NCBI GenBank assembly: GCA_965204665.1
Contig: OZ242002.1
Span: forward strand, 744,001 to 808,000
DNA: 64,000 nucleotides
Reading direction: 5' to 3'
Source: Nemesobacter sp965204665
GTDB taxonomy: Bacteria > Desulfobacterota_D > UBA1144 > Nemesobacterales > Nemesobacteraceae
Shown piece after piece: positions 8,665 through 17,474 of the stretch. Numbering within the stretch: position 1 is the first letter of the stretch; each line of letters opens with the position of its first letter. The notes under the pieces are model-generated. The model saw nothing but the letters and a program-made list of their open reading frames with translations, did no database searches and was not told where the DNA came from. The translations under genes and the position numbers were made by a program.

Positions 8665-9393
8665 GTGAACAACCTGCGGGTTTCAGCCGTAATCGCCGCA
8701 GCAGGCGTATCAAAAAGATTTTCCCCGACGGACAGAAAGCAGTTTGCCGAACTTGCGGGAAAACCTATGCTCGCTTACTGCTTGGAAACCATGGAAAGTT
8801 GTGACCTTGTGACCTGCGCAGTTGTGGTCGCTCCGGCGGACAGCATCTCCCGCGTACGGAAAATAATTGAACGGTTCGGATTCAGAAAAGTCGCAGCGGT
8901 GGTGGTCGGCGGAGAAAAAAGGTCGGCTTCCGTGAGAAACGGCTTTGATGCGGCTCCGGGAGATACGGACATTGTGCTTGTTCACGATGCGGCAAGACCC
9001 TTCGTCACATGCGGAATGATAGGGAGTGTAATTAACGGCTGCGCCGCGGGCTATGGGGCTGCCGTATGCGCCGTCTCCGTTGCCGACACTCTCAAGCGCG
9101 CCGATACGGATTCGCTGTCCGTATCGGAAACGGTTTCCAGGGAAAGGCTTTATCGCGCGCAGACCCCGCAGGCTTTCAGGTATTCGGTACTCGCCGGAAT
9201 CTACTCTTCCCGCGACACCGATATTGAAAAACCCGAGGCAACTGACGAAGCTCAACTTGCGGAAGTCCGCGGAACAAAGGTGAAAATGGTTACTGGGAGC
9301 GAGTTCAACTTCAAGGTCACGACGGCTGACGACCTTGCTTTGGCGGAACTTATCGCGAGTGCGGATATGTGGAGGAATACGTGTACAGAATAG
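8665..9393 (+). CDS. ispD: 2-C-methyl-D-erythritol 4-phosphate cytidylyltransferase
   Basis: The 242-residue enzyme forms CDP-methylerythritol in the MEP isoprenoid pathway. The nucleotide-binding loop IAAAGVSKRF, the VHDAARPF motif and RAQTPQAF near residue 165 are all present. The start is a GTG 5 nt after the PIN-TRAM stop. Its end overlaps the ispF start by 13 nt, so translation is coupled. Confidence 0.95.
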   Translation: MNNLRVSAVIAAAGVSKRFSPTDRKQFAELAGKPMLAYCLETMESCDLVTCAVVVAPADSISRVRKIIERFGFRKVAAVVVGGEKRSASVRNGFDAAPGDTDIVLVHDAARPFVTCGMIGSVINGCAAGYGAAVCAVSVADTLKRADTDSLSVSETVSRERLYRAQTPQAFRYSVLAGIYSSRDTDIEKPEATDEAQLAEVRGTKVKMVTGSEFNFKVTTADDLALAELIASADMWRNTCTE

Positions 9394-9857
9394 GAACCGG
9401 ATTTGATGTTCACGCGTTCTGCGAACAAAGACCGCTTGTGCTGGGGGGAGTGAAGATCAGAACTCATCGCGGGCTTGCCGGACACTCGGACGCGGATGTG
9501 CTTTCCCACGCGATTGCGGATGCCGTACTCGGAGCCTTAGGTCAGGGAGATATAGGTAGACACTTTCCACCCGGAGACCCGGAGTACAGGAATATTTCGA
9601 GCCTTGTAATTCTTTCCCATGTGGCGAAGATGGCCGGGGAAAGGGGTTTTACCGTGGAGAACATCGACTGCACGGTGATCTGCGAAGAACCGAAAATATC
9701 CCCTCACGCGAAACTTATGGAGGAAAAAATAGCAGAAGCCCTCGGCATTTCGGCAGATGTTGTAAACATCAAGGGAACATCAACCGAAGGACTCGGATTT
9801 ACGGGAAGAAAAGAAGGTATGGCGGCCATGGCAAGCGCGTGCCTCAGCCGTTGCTGA
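9381..9857 (+). CDS. ispF: 2-C-methyl-D-erythritol 2,4-cyclodiphosphate synthase
   Basis: IspF closes the cyclodiphosphate in the MEP pathway. The metal ligands are visible in GFDVHAF (D and H) and GLAGHSDADVL; GFTGRKEGM near the end is the substrate-binding loop. I choose the GTG giving MYRIGTGFDVHAF (158 aa) because a GGAGGA site lies 4 nt upstream. A GTG 12 nt earlier is possible but sits inside that site. It is the last gene of the operon and converges with mlaF. Confidence 0.95.
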   Translation: MYRIGTGFDVHAFCEQRPLVLGGVKIRTHRGLAGHSDADVLSHAIADAVLGALGQGDIGRHFPPGDPEYRNISSLVILSHVAKMAGERGFTVENIDCTVICEEPKISPHAKLMEEKIAEALGISADVVNIKGTSTEGLGFTGRKEGMAAMASACLSRC

Positions 9858-9888
9858 GACAAACCTGCGGCGGTGTCCCTGCGCTAAG

Positions 9889-10626
9889 CTAAATCTTCGT
9901 ATCAAGAAAATCCCTGAAGCGGCTTATAGTCGTGACCTCCGCTTCCGCCGCGGTTCCTGTGAACACGATTTTACCTTCGTCAAGAAAGGCCACCCTGTCT
10001 GAAACCTCGAATGCGGCGCCTATGTCATGGGTTATGACCACACCGGTTATGCCGAGAAGGTCTCTCATACTTTTTATTATTCCGGCGATTCTTCTCACAT
10101 TGGGTGGATCAAGCCCGGTGGTGGGCTCGTCGTAGAGAAGAATCTGAGGGCGCGTGGCTATCGCTCTAGCCAGCGCCACCCTTTTTTTCATACCCCCGCT
10201 GAGTTCACCCGGGTATTTATCCTCTATGCCCGAAAGATCAACAAGTTCCAGGTTGCAAGCCACTTCTTTTTCTATTTGCTGCGGGGAAAAATCTGAATTT
10301 TCAATCAGCGGATAGGCAATATTCTCAAAGACAGTAAGCGAATCGAAAAGCGCCGAATGCTGAAACAACATCCCTATTTCTTTTCTTATTTTTACAAGTT
10401 CTTTTTCGGCCATCTCCAAAAGGTCCTCACCCAGAATCACCACCCTGCCTCTATCGGGTTTAACAAGACCGGTTATTTCCTTCAACAGAACGCTTTTACC
10501 AACCCCGCTTTCCCCCAGAACAGTGAAAATCTCTCCTCGTTTCACGGAAAGGTTTATCCCGCAGTGCACCGGCTTTCCATCAAACGACTTACATACCCCT
10601 TCCATCACTATTATGTTTTCCGACAT
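9889..10626 (-). CDS. mlaF: ABC transporter ATPase of the Mla lipid system
   Basis: The 245-residue ATPase has Walker A GESGVGKS (38-45), the signature LSGGMKKRVALARA and Walker B ILLYDEPTTGLD. The GMKKRVALARA form of the signature and the short length are typical of MlaF/Ttg2A. It would power phospholipid transport between inner and outer membrane together with the MlaE permease encoded at 15380-16168 on the same strand but 4.7 kb away. The second ATG is preferred: it has GGAG at a good distance, while the first ATG lies 18 nt upstream without one. No MlaD or MlaC is seen in the window. Confidence 0.88.
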   Translation of the reverse strand: MSENIIVMEGVCKSFDGKPVHCGINLSVKRGEIFTVLGESGVGKSVLLKEITGLVKPDRGRVVILGEDLLEMAEKELVKIRKEIGMLFQHSALFDSLTVFENIAYPLIENSDFSPQQIEKEVACNLELVDLSGIEDKYPGELSGGMKKRVALARAIATRPQILLYDEPTTGLDPPNVRRIAGIIKSMRDLLGITGVVITHDIGAAFEVSDRVAFLDEGKIVFTGTAAEAEVTTISRFRDFLDTKI

Positions 10627-10758
10627 GGAAATCCGCTCCGCCATAGAAAACTCCTTCAGCGTTATTATATCCTAAACCAGGAAAGAACCTCCGGGCATAC
10701 CGGAAAAACAGTCAACGAACATCCGCGTTTGGAAATTTTTTCGCAACGACTTTACATG

Positions 10759-10786
10759 TTGAAGAATTATGCTACCGTGGTATACT
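10759..10786 (+). promoter_or_regulatory. Promoter of the superoxide dismutase gene
   Basis: TTGAAG and TATACT are 16 nt apart, and TGG stands directly before the -10 (extended -10 form). The start codon is 32 nt downstream with AAGGAG in between. Confidence 0.6.
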
Positions 10787-10817
10787 TTTATGAAAATAAA
10801 TTTACAAGGAGTAAATT

Positions 10818-11429
10818 ATGGCTCACCAATTACCTGACCTTCCCTATGACTACTCTGCCTTGGAACCCCATATAGACGCGAAAACCATGGAAATACATCA
10901 CTCGAAACACCATCAGGGATATGTAAACAATTTGAATGCCGCACTGGAAAAACATCCGGGTCTCGCGGAAAAATCACTTGAAGATCTGTTGAAAGATATT
11001 GACTCAATCCCCGAAGACATAAGGACTGCGGTCAGAAACAATGGCGGAGGACACGCAAACCACAGCCTTTTCTGGACCTGCATGAGTCCGGGCGGAGGCA
11101 AAGAACCGTCCGAGGAATTAATCGAAGCTGTAAATTCCGTATTCGGAAACTTCGAGGCTTTCCGCAGTACTTTCTCCAACGCGGCCGCTACGAGATTCGG
11201 AAGCGGTTGGGCATGGCTCTGCGTTGACCGCGACGGAAAGCTGGTTGTAACCTCTACTCAGAATCAAGATAACCCAGTTTCTGAAGGGCTTCGTCCTATT
11301 CTCGGTCTGGATGTGTGGGAACATGCTTATTATCTCAATTACCAGAACAGAAGGCCTGATTACATAAAGGCTTGGTGGAATGTGGTGAACTGGGAAAAAG
11401 TTTCTGAAAATTTTGCCGAGGTCAAATAA
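10818..11429 (+). CDS. sod: Superoxide dismutase (Fe/Mn family)
   Basis: The 203-residue enzyme converts superoxide to hydrogen peroxide and oxygen. Metal ligands are visible as H27 in EIHHSKHH, the His of GGHANHSLFW, and Asp and His in LDVWEHAYYL. GSGWAWL and QDNP are family hallmarks; GGGHANHSLFW is closer to Mn-type enzymes, but the metal cannot be assigned with certainty. No signal peptide is present, so it is cytosolic. It is a single gene with its own promoter and a strong AAGGAG site. Confidence 0.95.
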   Translation: MAHQLPDLPYDYSALEPHIDAKTMEIHHSKHHQGYVNNLNAALEKHPGLAEKSLEDLLKDIDSIPEDIRTAVRNNGGGHANHSLFWTCMSPGGGKEPSEELIEAVNSVFGNFEAFRSTFSNAAATRFGSGWAWLCVDRDGKLVVTSTQNQDNPVSEGLRPILGLDVWEHAYYLNYQNRRPDYIKAWWNVVNWEKVSENFAEVK

Positions 11430-11551
11430 AACCCGACCAGCCGCAGTAACAGAGAAACTGCTTACATTTCCGTGTGAAAAGTCATATAATCACTTTTTAG
11501 AAGCCCTCGCGGGTTACTTTTTTGCCGGTTGTCCAGCACGAAAAAACAGAA

Positions 11552-12667
11552 ATGAACATAGAATACAAAGATTTTGAAGACGAAGACAGTTTTTCCTACT
11601 CCGGAGACGAAAGCGACAGTTCCGATACCAATCCCGACAATCTGGACGAAGAGGCTCTCAAAACCAGAGGAAAGGAAGAGGACAAGTGGATTCCCGACGA
11701 ACAGTTGCGACTTCTTTACGTCTACTTCAAAGACATGGCGGTCGAGCCTCTTTTCGCCGCGAAACAAGAAGTGGAAATATCCGCCAGGATCAAGATGTGC
11801 GAACTGAAAATAGAGGAACTTCCCAAGATCATCGAGAAACTTGGCAAGACCCGCGTCAGGAAAAACTCGCCCAAGGCAATCGCCTTGAAAAAAAAGATAC
11901 GGACCCTCATCGCCATGGAGAAACTTTACATTGACTGGGGGCTCAAATTCAAGCAGAAATTCGTAAAAGCCAATCTCCGGCTGGTGATAACGATCTCCAG
12001 AAGATATATGAGCAGGGGGCTGCCTCTCCCGGATCTCATCCAAGAGGGAAATCTCGGTCTCATGCGCGCTGTGGAAAGGTTCGACTACACTAAGGGCTTC
12101 AAGTTTTCAACCTACGCGTCCTGGTGGATACACCAAGCCATACTGCGCGCGCTTCAGGGACAAACCAGAACTATCAAAGTTCCCGTTTACCTGCTCGAGC
12201 AGTCCAACAGGGTTTACAAGACCAGCGCAAGACTCAGCAAGGATCTGGGAAGAAAGCCCACACCGAAAGAGGTGTCCGAGGCATCCGGAATTACAGCCGA
12301 GGTGATAAACAGAATTATGAATTCCACCAATGACGCCATAAGTCTCGACACTCCGGTTCTTGATGGAGAGAAAACAACTCTCCTGGATTCGGTGGCGGAC
12401 AAGGAAGCGAAAATTCCCGACACCATAATAGCCCAAAGGGCGCTTGCGTATAAACTCAAAGAGGCGCTCACCTTTCTGAACTCAAGAGAAGAGGAGATTA
12501 TAAGGCTCCGTTTCGGGATCGGACAGAACAGCACCTACACTCTTGATGAAATCGGAAAAAAATTCAATCTGACAAGGGAAAGAATAAGGCAAATAGAGAA
12601 AGCGGCTCTGGTGAAACTTAAATGTTCGGACCTGAGTGACGACCTGGCAAGTTTTCTGAAACAGTAG
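11552..12667 (+). CDS. RNA polymerase sigma-70 family factor (RpoD/RpoS type)
   Basis: The 371-residue factor has an acidic N-terminal stretch, then region 1.2 (EQLRLLYVYFKDMA), region 2 (LPDLIQEGNLGLMRA, FSTYASWWIHQAI for -10 recognition and melting), region 3 (PTPKEVSEASGI) and region 4 with the -35 helix-turn-helix (YTLDEIGKKFNLTRERIRQIE). The long region 1.1 and spacer of a typical RpoD are missing, and the 2.3/2.4 segment differs slightly from primary factors. It could therefore be an RpoS-like group 2 factor or a short primary factor. The ATG start is preferred to the upstream TTG. Confidence 0.88.
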   Translation: MNIEYKDFEDEDSFSYSGDESDSSDTNPDNLDEEALKTRGKEEDKWIPDEQLRLLYVYFKDMAVEPLFAAKQEVEISARIKMCELKIEELPKIIEKLGKTRVRKNSPKAIALKKKIRTLIAMEKLYIDWGLKFKQKFVKANLRLVITISRRYMSRGLPLPDLIQEGNLGLMRAVERFDYTKGFKFSTYASWWIHQAILRALQGQTRTIKVPVYLLEQSNRVYKTSARLSKDLGRKPTPKEVSEASGITAEVINRIMNSTNDAISLDTPVLDGEKTTLLDSVADKEAKIPDTIIAQRALAYKLKEALTFLNSREEEIIRLRFGIGQNSTYTLDEIGKKFNLTRERIRQIEKAALVKLKCSDLSDDLASFLKQ

Positions 12668-12679
12668 TTCTGTTCGTTT

Positions 12680-14023
12680 CTATCCGAAACCGTAGTAATC
12701 CGCGCCGAGGTGGCTTATAAGTTCCTCGCCCTTGAGATAACGAAGCGTGTTCTCAAGTTTCGTCAGCTGAACGAAAAGATCGTGTTCGGGGTAAAGCCTT
12801 TTATCCACCATCGGGCTTTTGAAGTAGAAAGAAAGCCACTCCTGGACTCCGCTGATGCCCGAACGTTGGGCCAGATCAAGAAAAAGCACCAAGTCCAGCA
12901 CCACGGGAGCCGCAAGTATGCTGTCGCGGCAGAGAAAGTTGATCTTTATCTGCATGGGATAGTCCAGCCATCCGAACAAATCTATATTGTCCCAAGCCTC
13001 TTTTTCGTCCCCTCTGGGCGGATAGTAGTTTATCCTTACCTTGTGGTAGTAATTCGAGTACAGTTCGGGGTTGATATCCGGCTGGAATATATATTCAAGT
13101 GCTCCGAGCTTGCTTTCCTCCTTTGTCCTGAAGGAACCCGGATCATCCAGCACTTCTCCGTCCCTGTTGCCGAGTATGTTCGTCGAGAACCAGCCGTTGA
13201 GTCCCAGGAGCCTGCTTTTAAGACCGGGAGCAAGGATGGTCTTCATAAGCGTCTGGCCGGTTTTGAAATCCTTCCCCGCTATGGGAACTTTGTTTTTTAC
13301 CGCCAAGTCCTGAAGCGCCGGGATGTCCACAGAGAGATTCGGAGCACCGTTTCCGTAGCCGGCGCCGCATTTTATCGCGGCGTAGGCGTAGATCATGCTG
13401 GGCGATATATCCTCATGGTTTTCCCGCAAACCTTTTTCAAAACTCTCTATAGTCCGGTGAACATCCGACTGCTCAAGAAAAATCTCCGTGCTCGCGCACC
13501 AGAGCATGACAACCCTGTCTATGCCGTTTTCCTTTTTGAACCTTTCTATATCATGAATAAGCTGTTCAGCAAGGTCCATTTTGGTTTTGCCGGACTTCAC
13601 GTAAGAACCTTGGAGATTCTTTACGTAGTTGTTGTCGAAAACCGCGGGCATAGGGAATTCCCGCTCAAGGTCGGATTTTATTTCTTCCATAAGGTCAGGC
13701 TTGAGAACGCCCGCACGAAGAGCCGAAGCATGACAGTTCTCATCGTATATATCCCAACCGGCAAACACCAGGTCTTTTATGCCGGCTAGAGGTACAAATT
13801 CTTTTATAAGCGGAAAGTTTTTTTCCGTGCGCAGACCGATTCTTATCTTGCCCATCTGCGTAAGCGACCCGACAGGCCTGGCCGCGCCGTTTATAACCGC
13901 TTTTACGCCCGCTATGAAAGTAGTGCTTACAGCTCCGCCCATTCCGGGAATCAGAACACCCAGCTTTCCCCGCGCAGGTTTTATATCAAATTTTCTCTGA
14001 AACTTCTGAGGTTTTTCGGACAA
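12680..14023 (-). CDS. ino1: Inositol-3-phosphate synthase
   Basis: The enzyme isomerises glucose 6-phosphate to 1L-myo-inositol 1-phosphate using NAD. The NAD-binding loop LGVLIPGMGGAVSTTF is near the N-terminus. Family motifs NGAPNLSVDIPAL, GKDFKTGQTLMKT, LNGWFSTNILGNRDG and KINFLCRDSILAAP follow in order. I start it at TTG (447 aa), 7 nt after the rpsI stop with AAAAGG upstream; the longer frame overlaps rpsI by 50 codons and is unlikely. It is read through from the rplM-rpsI operon. The product may feed inositol phospholipids or an osmolyte such as di-myo-inositol phosphate, but no follow-up genes are present. Confidence 0.92.
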   Translation of the reverse strand: MSEKPQKFQRKFDIKPARGKLGVLIPGMGGAVSTTFIAGVKAVINGAARPVGSLTQMGKIRIGLRTEKNFPLIKEFVPLAGIKDLVFAGWDIYDENCHASALRAGVLKPDLMEEIKSDLEREFPMPAVFDNNYVKNLQGSYVKSGKTKMDLAEQLIHDIERFKKENGIDRVVMLWCASTEIFLEQSDVHRTIESFEKGLRENHEDISPSMIYAYAAIKCGAGYGNGAPNLSVDIPALQDLAVKNKVPIAGKDFKTGQTLMKTILAPGLKSRLLGLNGWFSTNILGNRDGEVLDDPGSFRTKEESKLGALEYIFQPDINPELYSNYYHKVRINYYPPRGDEKEAWDNIDLFGWLDYPMQIKINFLCRDSILAAPVVLDLVLFLDLAQRSGISGVQEWLSFYFKSPMVDKRLYPEHDLFVQLTKLENTLRYLKGEELISHLGADYYGFG

Positions 14024-14030
14024 GTATTGA

Positions 14031-14426
14031 TTACCTTTTCGAGAACTGCTGTCCTCTTCTTGCTTTTCGCTTCCCGTATTTCTTGCTCTCCACCATTCTG
14101 GGGTCGCGTTTGAGGAGTCCGGAAACCTTGAGTTTCTTGCGAAGCGATTCGTTCGCCTTGAGAAGCGCTCTTGCAAGTCCGTGGCTCACGGCCCCGGCTT
14201 GGCCTGTAAGACCACCGCCTTTTACGGTAATCATCACGTCATATTCCGCCGAAGTATCTGTAATTCTAAGAGGTTCACTGGCTTTCAACTGCCATAATTC
14301 CCTAGGAAAATACTTTCCGACAGGTCTTCCGTTCACAGTCATGGAGCCCGTTCCTCTTTTCAGCCAGACTCTCGCAACTGATGTTTTTCTTCTTCCTGTA
14401 CCGTTGGATATAATGGATTCGGGCAT
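14031..14426 (-). CDS. rpsI: 30S ribosomal protein uS9
   Basis: The 131-residue protein has the typical GRRKTSVARVWLKRG start, the GGGLTGQAGAVSHGLARAL core and the basic tail ending RRGQQFSKR that reaches the P-site tRNA. It lies 6 nt after rplM in the usual L13-S9 pair. Confidence 0.97.
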   Translation of the reverse strand: MPESIISNGTGRRKTSVARVWLKRGTGSMTVNGRPVGKYFPRELWQLKASEPLRITDTSAEYDVMITVKGGGLTGQAGAVSHGLARALLKANESLRKKLKVSGLLKRDPRMVESKKYGKRKARRGQQFSKR

Positions 14427-14432
14427 AACTAA

Positions 14433-14870
14433 TCAGACCTCCAGAATCTCGGGATTTTGAGCCGCATGCGGATGGTCATACCCCGGATATATCTTCACAC
14501 GCTGTATAAGTTTTTTCTGCCACCTGTTTTTAGGAAGCATACCCCAGACAGCTTTGCGGAGAACTTCGCCGGGTTTTTCCTCGGCAAGTCTTTTTGCCCT
14601 TACGGACTTCAGTCCTCCGGGATAGTGGGAGTGACGGTAGTAGGTTTTCTGTTCCCATTTTTTTCCGGAAAAACCTGCTTTGTCGGCGTTCACTACTATG
14701 ACGAAATCTCCGATGTCGGCATGTGGCGCAAACTGCGGCTTTCTTTTTCCTCTCAGAACAGAAACCACGCTGGTAGCGAGCCTCCCGATACGTTTTCCCT
14801 CCGCGTCTATCAGGTACCACTTTTTTTCAAAGTCGCCGCTTCTGGGCATATATGACTTCATTACACTCAT
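14433..14870 (-). CDS. rplM: 50S ribosomal protein uL13
   Basis: The 145-residue protein matches uL13 along its length (KKWYLIDAEGKRIGRLA, YRHSHYPGGLK, VWGMLPKNR, and HPHAAQNPEIL at the end). It is the first gene of the rplM-rpsI-ino1 operon, with a promoter at 14895-14922. Confidence 0.97.
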   Translation of the reverse strand: MSVMKSYMPRSGDFEKKWYLIDAEGKRIGRLATSVVSVLRGKRKPQFAPHADIGDFVIVVNADKAGFSGKKWEQKTYYRHSHYPGGLKSVRAKRLAEEKPGEVLRKAVWGMLPKNRWQKKLIQRVKIYPGYDHPHAAQNPEILEV

Positions 14871-14894
14871 CTCCCGAGTAAATTTAAATTGTAG

Positions 14895-14922
14895 ATTGTA
14901 CCGACTTTGGATGTAAAGTCAA
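14895..14922 (-). promoter_or_regulatory. Promoter of rplM-rpsI-ino1
   Basis: On the minus strand TTGACT (14922-14917) and TACAAT (14900-14895) are separated by 16 nt, 24 nt upstream of the rplM ATG. The -35 hexamer is the same as that of the poly-G promoters, but the spacer is ordinary sequence. Confidence 0.65.
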
Positions 14923-15379
14923 AGAACCTGACGAAGGCGTTTACGCCGCAGCGATTTTCGAAGTCCGGTTTCGGTGTGATGATGGGCATGTTCTCCGCAG
15001 CATATTAAGGCAATCCGACATCAGATTTGTCGACATACTAAGGAAATACGGCACCGGCTTCCCGTGCAATCACCGAATTCTTGTTTCGGGCGAAAGAACA
15101 CCTCGTGAAAATCCTGCTGCGGAAGAACCGATGCCCGTTCGCATTTCCCGCCACACATCAGTATCCGTTATAAGAATCGCCGTCCGTTGACTGTCCTGAC
15201 AACAGGCATAGAATCGCTTGAGGGTCTCTGTTCAATCTTGAGTTCGGCGGAGTTTATGAACGGGTCGCAGCACATCTCAGCAGTTCTTCTGTGCATTGTA
15301 AACCGTTTCGGGATTTTTTAATCCTGATTCTCCGTATTTCTCGAGCCGGGGTCTATCGACCGCCGCCGAGCTCCTCCGA
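14923..15379. other. Intergenic stretch without a recognised gene
   Basis: About 450 nt between the rplM promoter and the end of mlaE hold no open frame with family motifs or a ribosome-binding site on either strand. Decayed coding sequence is possible but I could not identify a source. Confidence 0.5.
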
Positions 15380-16168
15380 CTAGAAATCGTAAAACAGAAT
15401 CACGAATATTTTGGACAGGATAAAATCGAAAAGTATTATGAGAAAAAGCGATATGACCACCGTCTTGGTTGTGGCGTTTCCGACCCCGCGGGTACCGCCG
15501 GTCGCTTTCATTCCAACGTAGCAACCCGTAATCGCCACTACGATTCCGAAGAAAAAAGTCTTTGAGATACCCGTGACAAGATCTTCAAGAGACACCCAGC
15601 CCCTTATGCTTTCAATAAACAGAGTGGGCTTTACGTCAAGTTCCATCTGGGAGATGACGATCGCTCCTGCTATACCGGAAAGATTGGAGATGACCGCAAG
15701 CAGCGGAAACGATATGATGCAGGCCATGAGCCTCGGGGAAACAAGTTTTTTTACGGGGTCCGCTCCTAAGGTTTTTATCGCGTCTATCTGTTCCGTGACC
15801 TTCATGGAACTTATCTCGGCAGTAATACCGGAACCGACTCTTCCGCCCACGAGAAGTGAAGTTATTATAGGCCCGAGTTCTCTTACAAAAGCAAGGGTGA
15901 CCATGGGACCTACAAGCGATTTCGCGCCAAACCACGCAAATCCCCAAGCGAGCTGAACCACCATCACCATTCCGATGGCCATTGCAGAAACCACGACTAT
16001 TGAAACTGAACGAAATCCCACCTCGTGTATCTGGGTCATAAGAAGACCATAGTCATAAGGAGGAGTGACAGTGGAGACAACGGCGTTCCAGAAAAAAAAG
16101 CAGACTTCTCCGATGCCGCAAAGAAAACCGGTGCACCAATGAGCAAACTCCGATAAAAGATTCTTCAT
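15380..16168 (-). CDS. mlaE: MlaE-type ABC transporter permease
   Basis: The 262-residue inner-membrane protein has the MlaE/YrbE features: an N-terminal amphipathic helix, five or six hydrophobic segments, the conserved VRELGPIITSLLVGGRVGS and AEISSMKVTEQIDAI motifs that contact the ATPase, and the late GMKATGGTRGVGNATT. With MlaF it would move phospholipids across the envelope. Its ATG overlaps the stop of the upstream lipoprotein gene by 4 nt. Confidence 0.93.
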   Translation of the reverse strand: MKNLLSEFAHWCTGFLCGIGEVCFFFWNAVVSTVTPPYDYGLLMTQIHEVGFRSVSIVVVSAMAIGMVMVVQLAWGFAWFGAKSLVGPMVTLAFVRELGPIITSLLVGGRVGSGITAEISSMKVTEQIDAIKTLGADPVKKLVSPRLMACIISFPLLAVISNLSGIAGAIVISQMELDVKPTLFIESIRGWVSLEDLVTGISKTFFFGIVVAITGCYVGMKATGGTRGVGNATTKTVVISLFLIILFDFILSKIFVILFYDF

Positions 16169-16722
16169 CTTCTCCCGAGTTCCTCAAAATCTGAAATGAA
16201 GTCCATAAAAAGTCCCAGGTTCTCGCTGAAAACGGACACAGGCGCAAAGTAACTGAAATCATAATCACATCTGCCGGAACGATGCACCGCGGTAGCAAGC
16301 CCCAAGTTCTGTCCGCCGGAAGTCACATCGTATTCCGTGTAAAGCCCTGTACTGCGGCCGACCTTCACGGTCCTGCGCAGTTTTACCTTCTTTTCACTCA
16401 ATCCCTCGGTAAGTGAATCCGATGTCGCTTCGATGTCGCTGTATCGCTTCCCGCAGTCCGAGTTCACAGTGATTACCAGTTCCGCTTTCCGGTTGTAGAA
16501 CATCAAGTCGCCTTCTGAAAGCGGAACCCTGCTCCAATTCTCTCCGAGATGCGCTATTCGGTAGTTCGTGTGTTCGGAGAGATAAACTCCGTCCCTTAAC
16601 TCTCCGGCTTTTTTCTCACCCGTAGATGCATATACAAGAGCAAATCTCGCTGCGGCGCAGGAACAGAAAACCGGAATCAACAGAACGAGAATGAAAAAGA
16701 GAGCGTTTTCGCGCATAAGCAT
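16165..16722 (-). CDS. Lipoprotein of unknown function, coupled to mlaE
   Basis: The 185-residue protein starts MLMRENALFFILVLLIP and has a lipobox-like VFCSC, so it is probably lipidated. The mature part (about 165 residues) has alternating polar and hydrophobic strands and no motif I recognise. The 4-nt overlap with mlaE suggests a role beside the Mla transporter, but it is not an MlaA, MlaB, MlaC or MlaD by sequence. An in-frame upstream extension of 20 residues has no ribosome-binding support. Confidence 0.7.
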   Translation of the reverse strand: MLMRENALFFILVLLIPVFCSCAAARFALVYASTGEKKAGELRDGVYLSEHTNYRIAHLGENWSRVPLSEGDLMFYNRKAELVITVNSDCGKRYSDIEATSDSLTEGLSEKKVKLRRTVKVGRSTGLYTEYDVTSGGQNLGLATAVHRSGRCDYDFSYFAPVSVFSENLGLFMDFISDFEELGRR

Positions 16723-16816
16723 CAAAACCGGACAAAAGCAGGTCTTGAAAACTAAAGTACTTGAATACACGGTAAAAACCAAGCATCCTTGAGTCTCAAG
16801 AAACCGAGGTGATTTT

Positions 16817-17071
16817 TTGAGTTCCGTAACGATTTATACAAGCGCCTACTGCACATACTGCATGCGGGCGAAAAGGCTCCTTGAGACAAAAGGCATAGAT
16901 TACGAAGAAGTGAGACTCGACGAGAATCACGGAAAAAGAAATGAACTTGTCGAGAAACTCAACTGGAGGACCGTACCTATGATCTTCATTAAAGACCGGT
17001 TCGTAGGCGGCTACACCGAACTTGCCGGACTTGAGGATTCCGGTGAACTTTACCGGATGCTCGCAGAGTGA
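16817..17071 (+). CDS. grxC: Glutaredoxin
   Basis: The 84-residue protein is a single thioredoxin-fold domain with active site C13-T-Y-C16 (usually CPYC), the cis-proline TVPMIF and the GGYTEL glutathione-binding loop. It reduces protein disulfides with glutathione, consistent with gshA at the window start. Translation begins at TTG preceded by GAGGTGA. Serving a specific reductase partner is possible but not shown. Confidence 0.9.
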   Translation: MSSVTIYTSAYCTYCMRAKRLLETKGIDYEEVRLDENHGKRNELVEKLNWRTVPMIFIKDRFVGGYTELAGLEDSGELYRMLAE

Positions 17072-17093
17072 TTCTTTCGCATATCCGTATTAT

Positions 17094-17122
17094 TTGACAT
17101 TCTCTTTTCCTGTCGGTATCAT
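17094..17122 (+). promoter_or_regulatory. Promoter of the cobalamin riboswitch transcript
   Basis: TTGACA and TATCAT are separated by 17 nt, close to the consensus. Transcription would start near 17129, just before the riboswitch core. Confidence 0.75.
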
Positions 17123-17129
17123 CTGGACT

Positions 17130-17320
17130 TTAGACTCGGGTTAAGGGAATCGGGTGTAAATCCCGGACTGTTCCCGCAGCCGTTATAAGGTTTTTTTTCT
17201 CGCACCGACCCGGAGAAATTCCAACGCTCCGGGGGTCACTGGCGGAATTTACAGCCGGGAAGGCTTTTTGAGGAAAACACTCTTAAGAGCACGCCTTTAA
17301 GTCGGAAGACCTGCCTGTGT
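17130..17320 (+). promoter_or_regulatory. Cobalamin (AdoCbl) riboswitch
   Basis: The conserved blocks of the B12 element occur in order. GGGAATCGGGTGTAAATCCC and CTGTTCCCGCAGCC come first, then GTCACTGG, then GCCGGGAAGGC, and finally AAGTCGGAAGACCTGCC near 17298-17316. The element stands 155 nt upstream of a TonB-dependent receptor. High cobalamin would fold the aptamer and lower receptor expression. The expression platform is probably in 17320-17470, where an AGCCT/AGGCT hairpin and a T run are visible, but its mechanism is not clear. Confidence 0.93.
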
Positions 17321-17474
17321 CAAGCCTGGTAGATGCCTCGGGAGTTAGGCTGACGGATTCTGAGGAATTTTTTCAGATCACGCTTGAGAAAACACCAGTT
17401 GACTGGCAGGCGTTCTCCGCACTCTGAACTGACGCTTCTTCCAGAAAACCTTAAGTTCAAGGAGGAATTTACCC

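Noticed and set aside
12710..13789. Plus-strand open frame of 359 codons opposite ino1
   Set aside because: The minus strand encodes a complete inositol-3-phosphate synthase; the opposite frame has no recognisable motif.
14923..15379. Missing mla genes hidden in the gap after mlaE
   Set aside because: No frame with MlaD (MCE) or other motifs was found on either strand.
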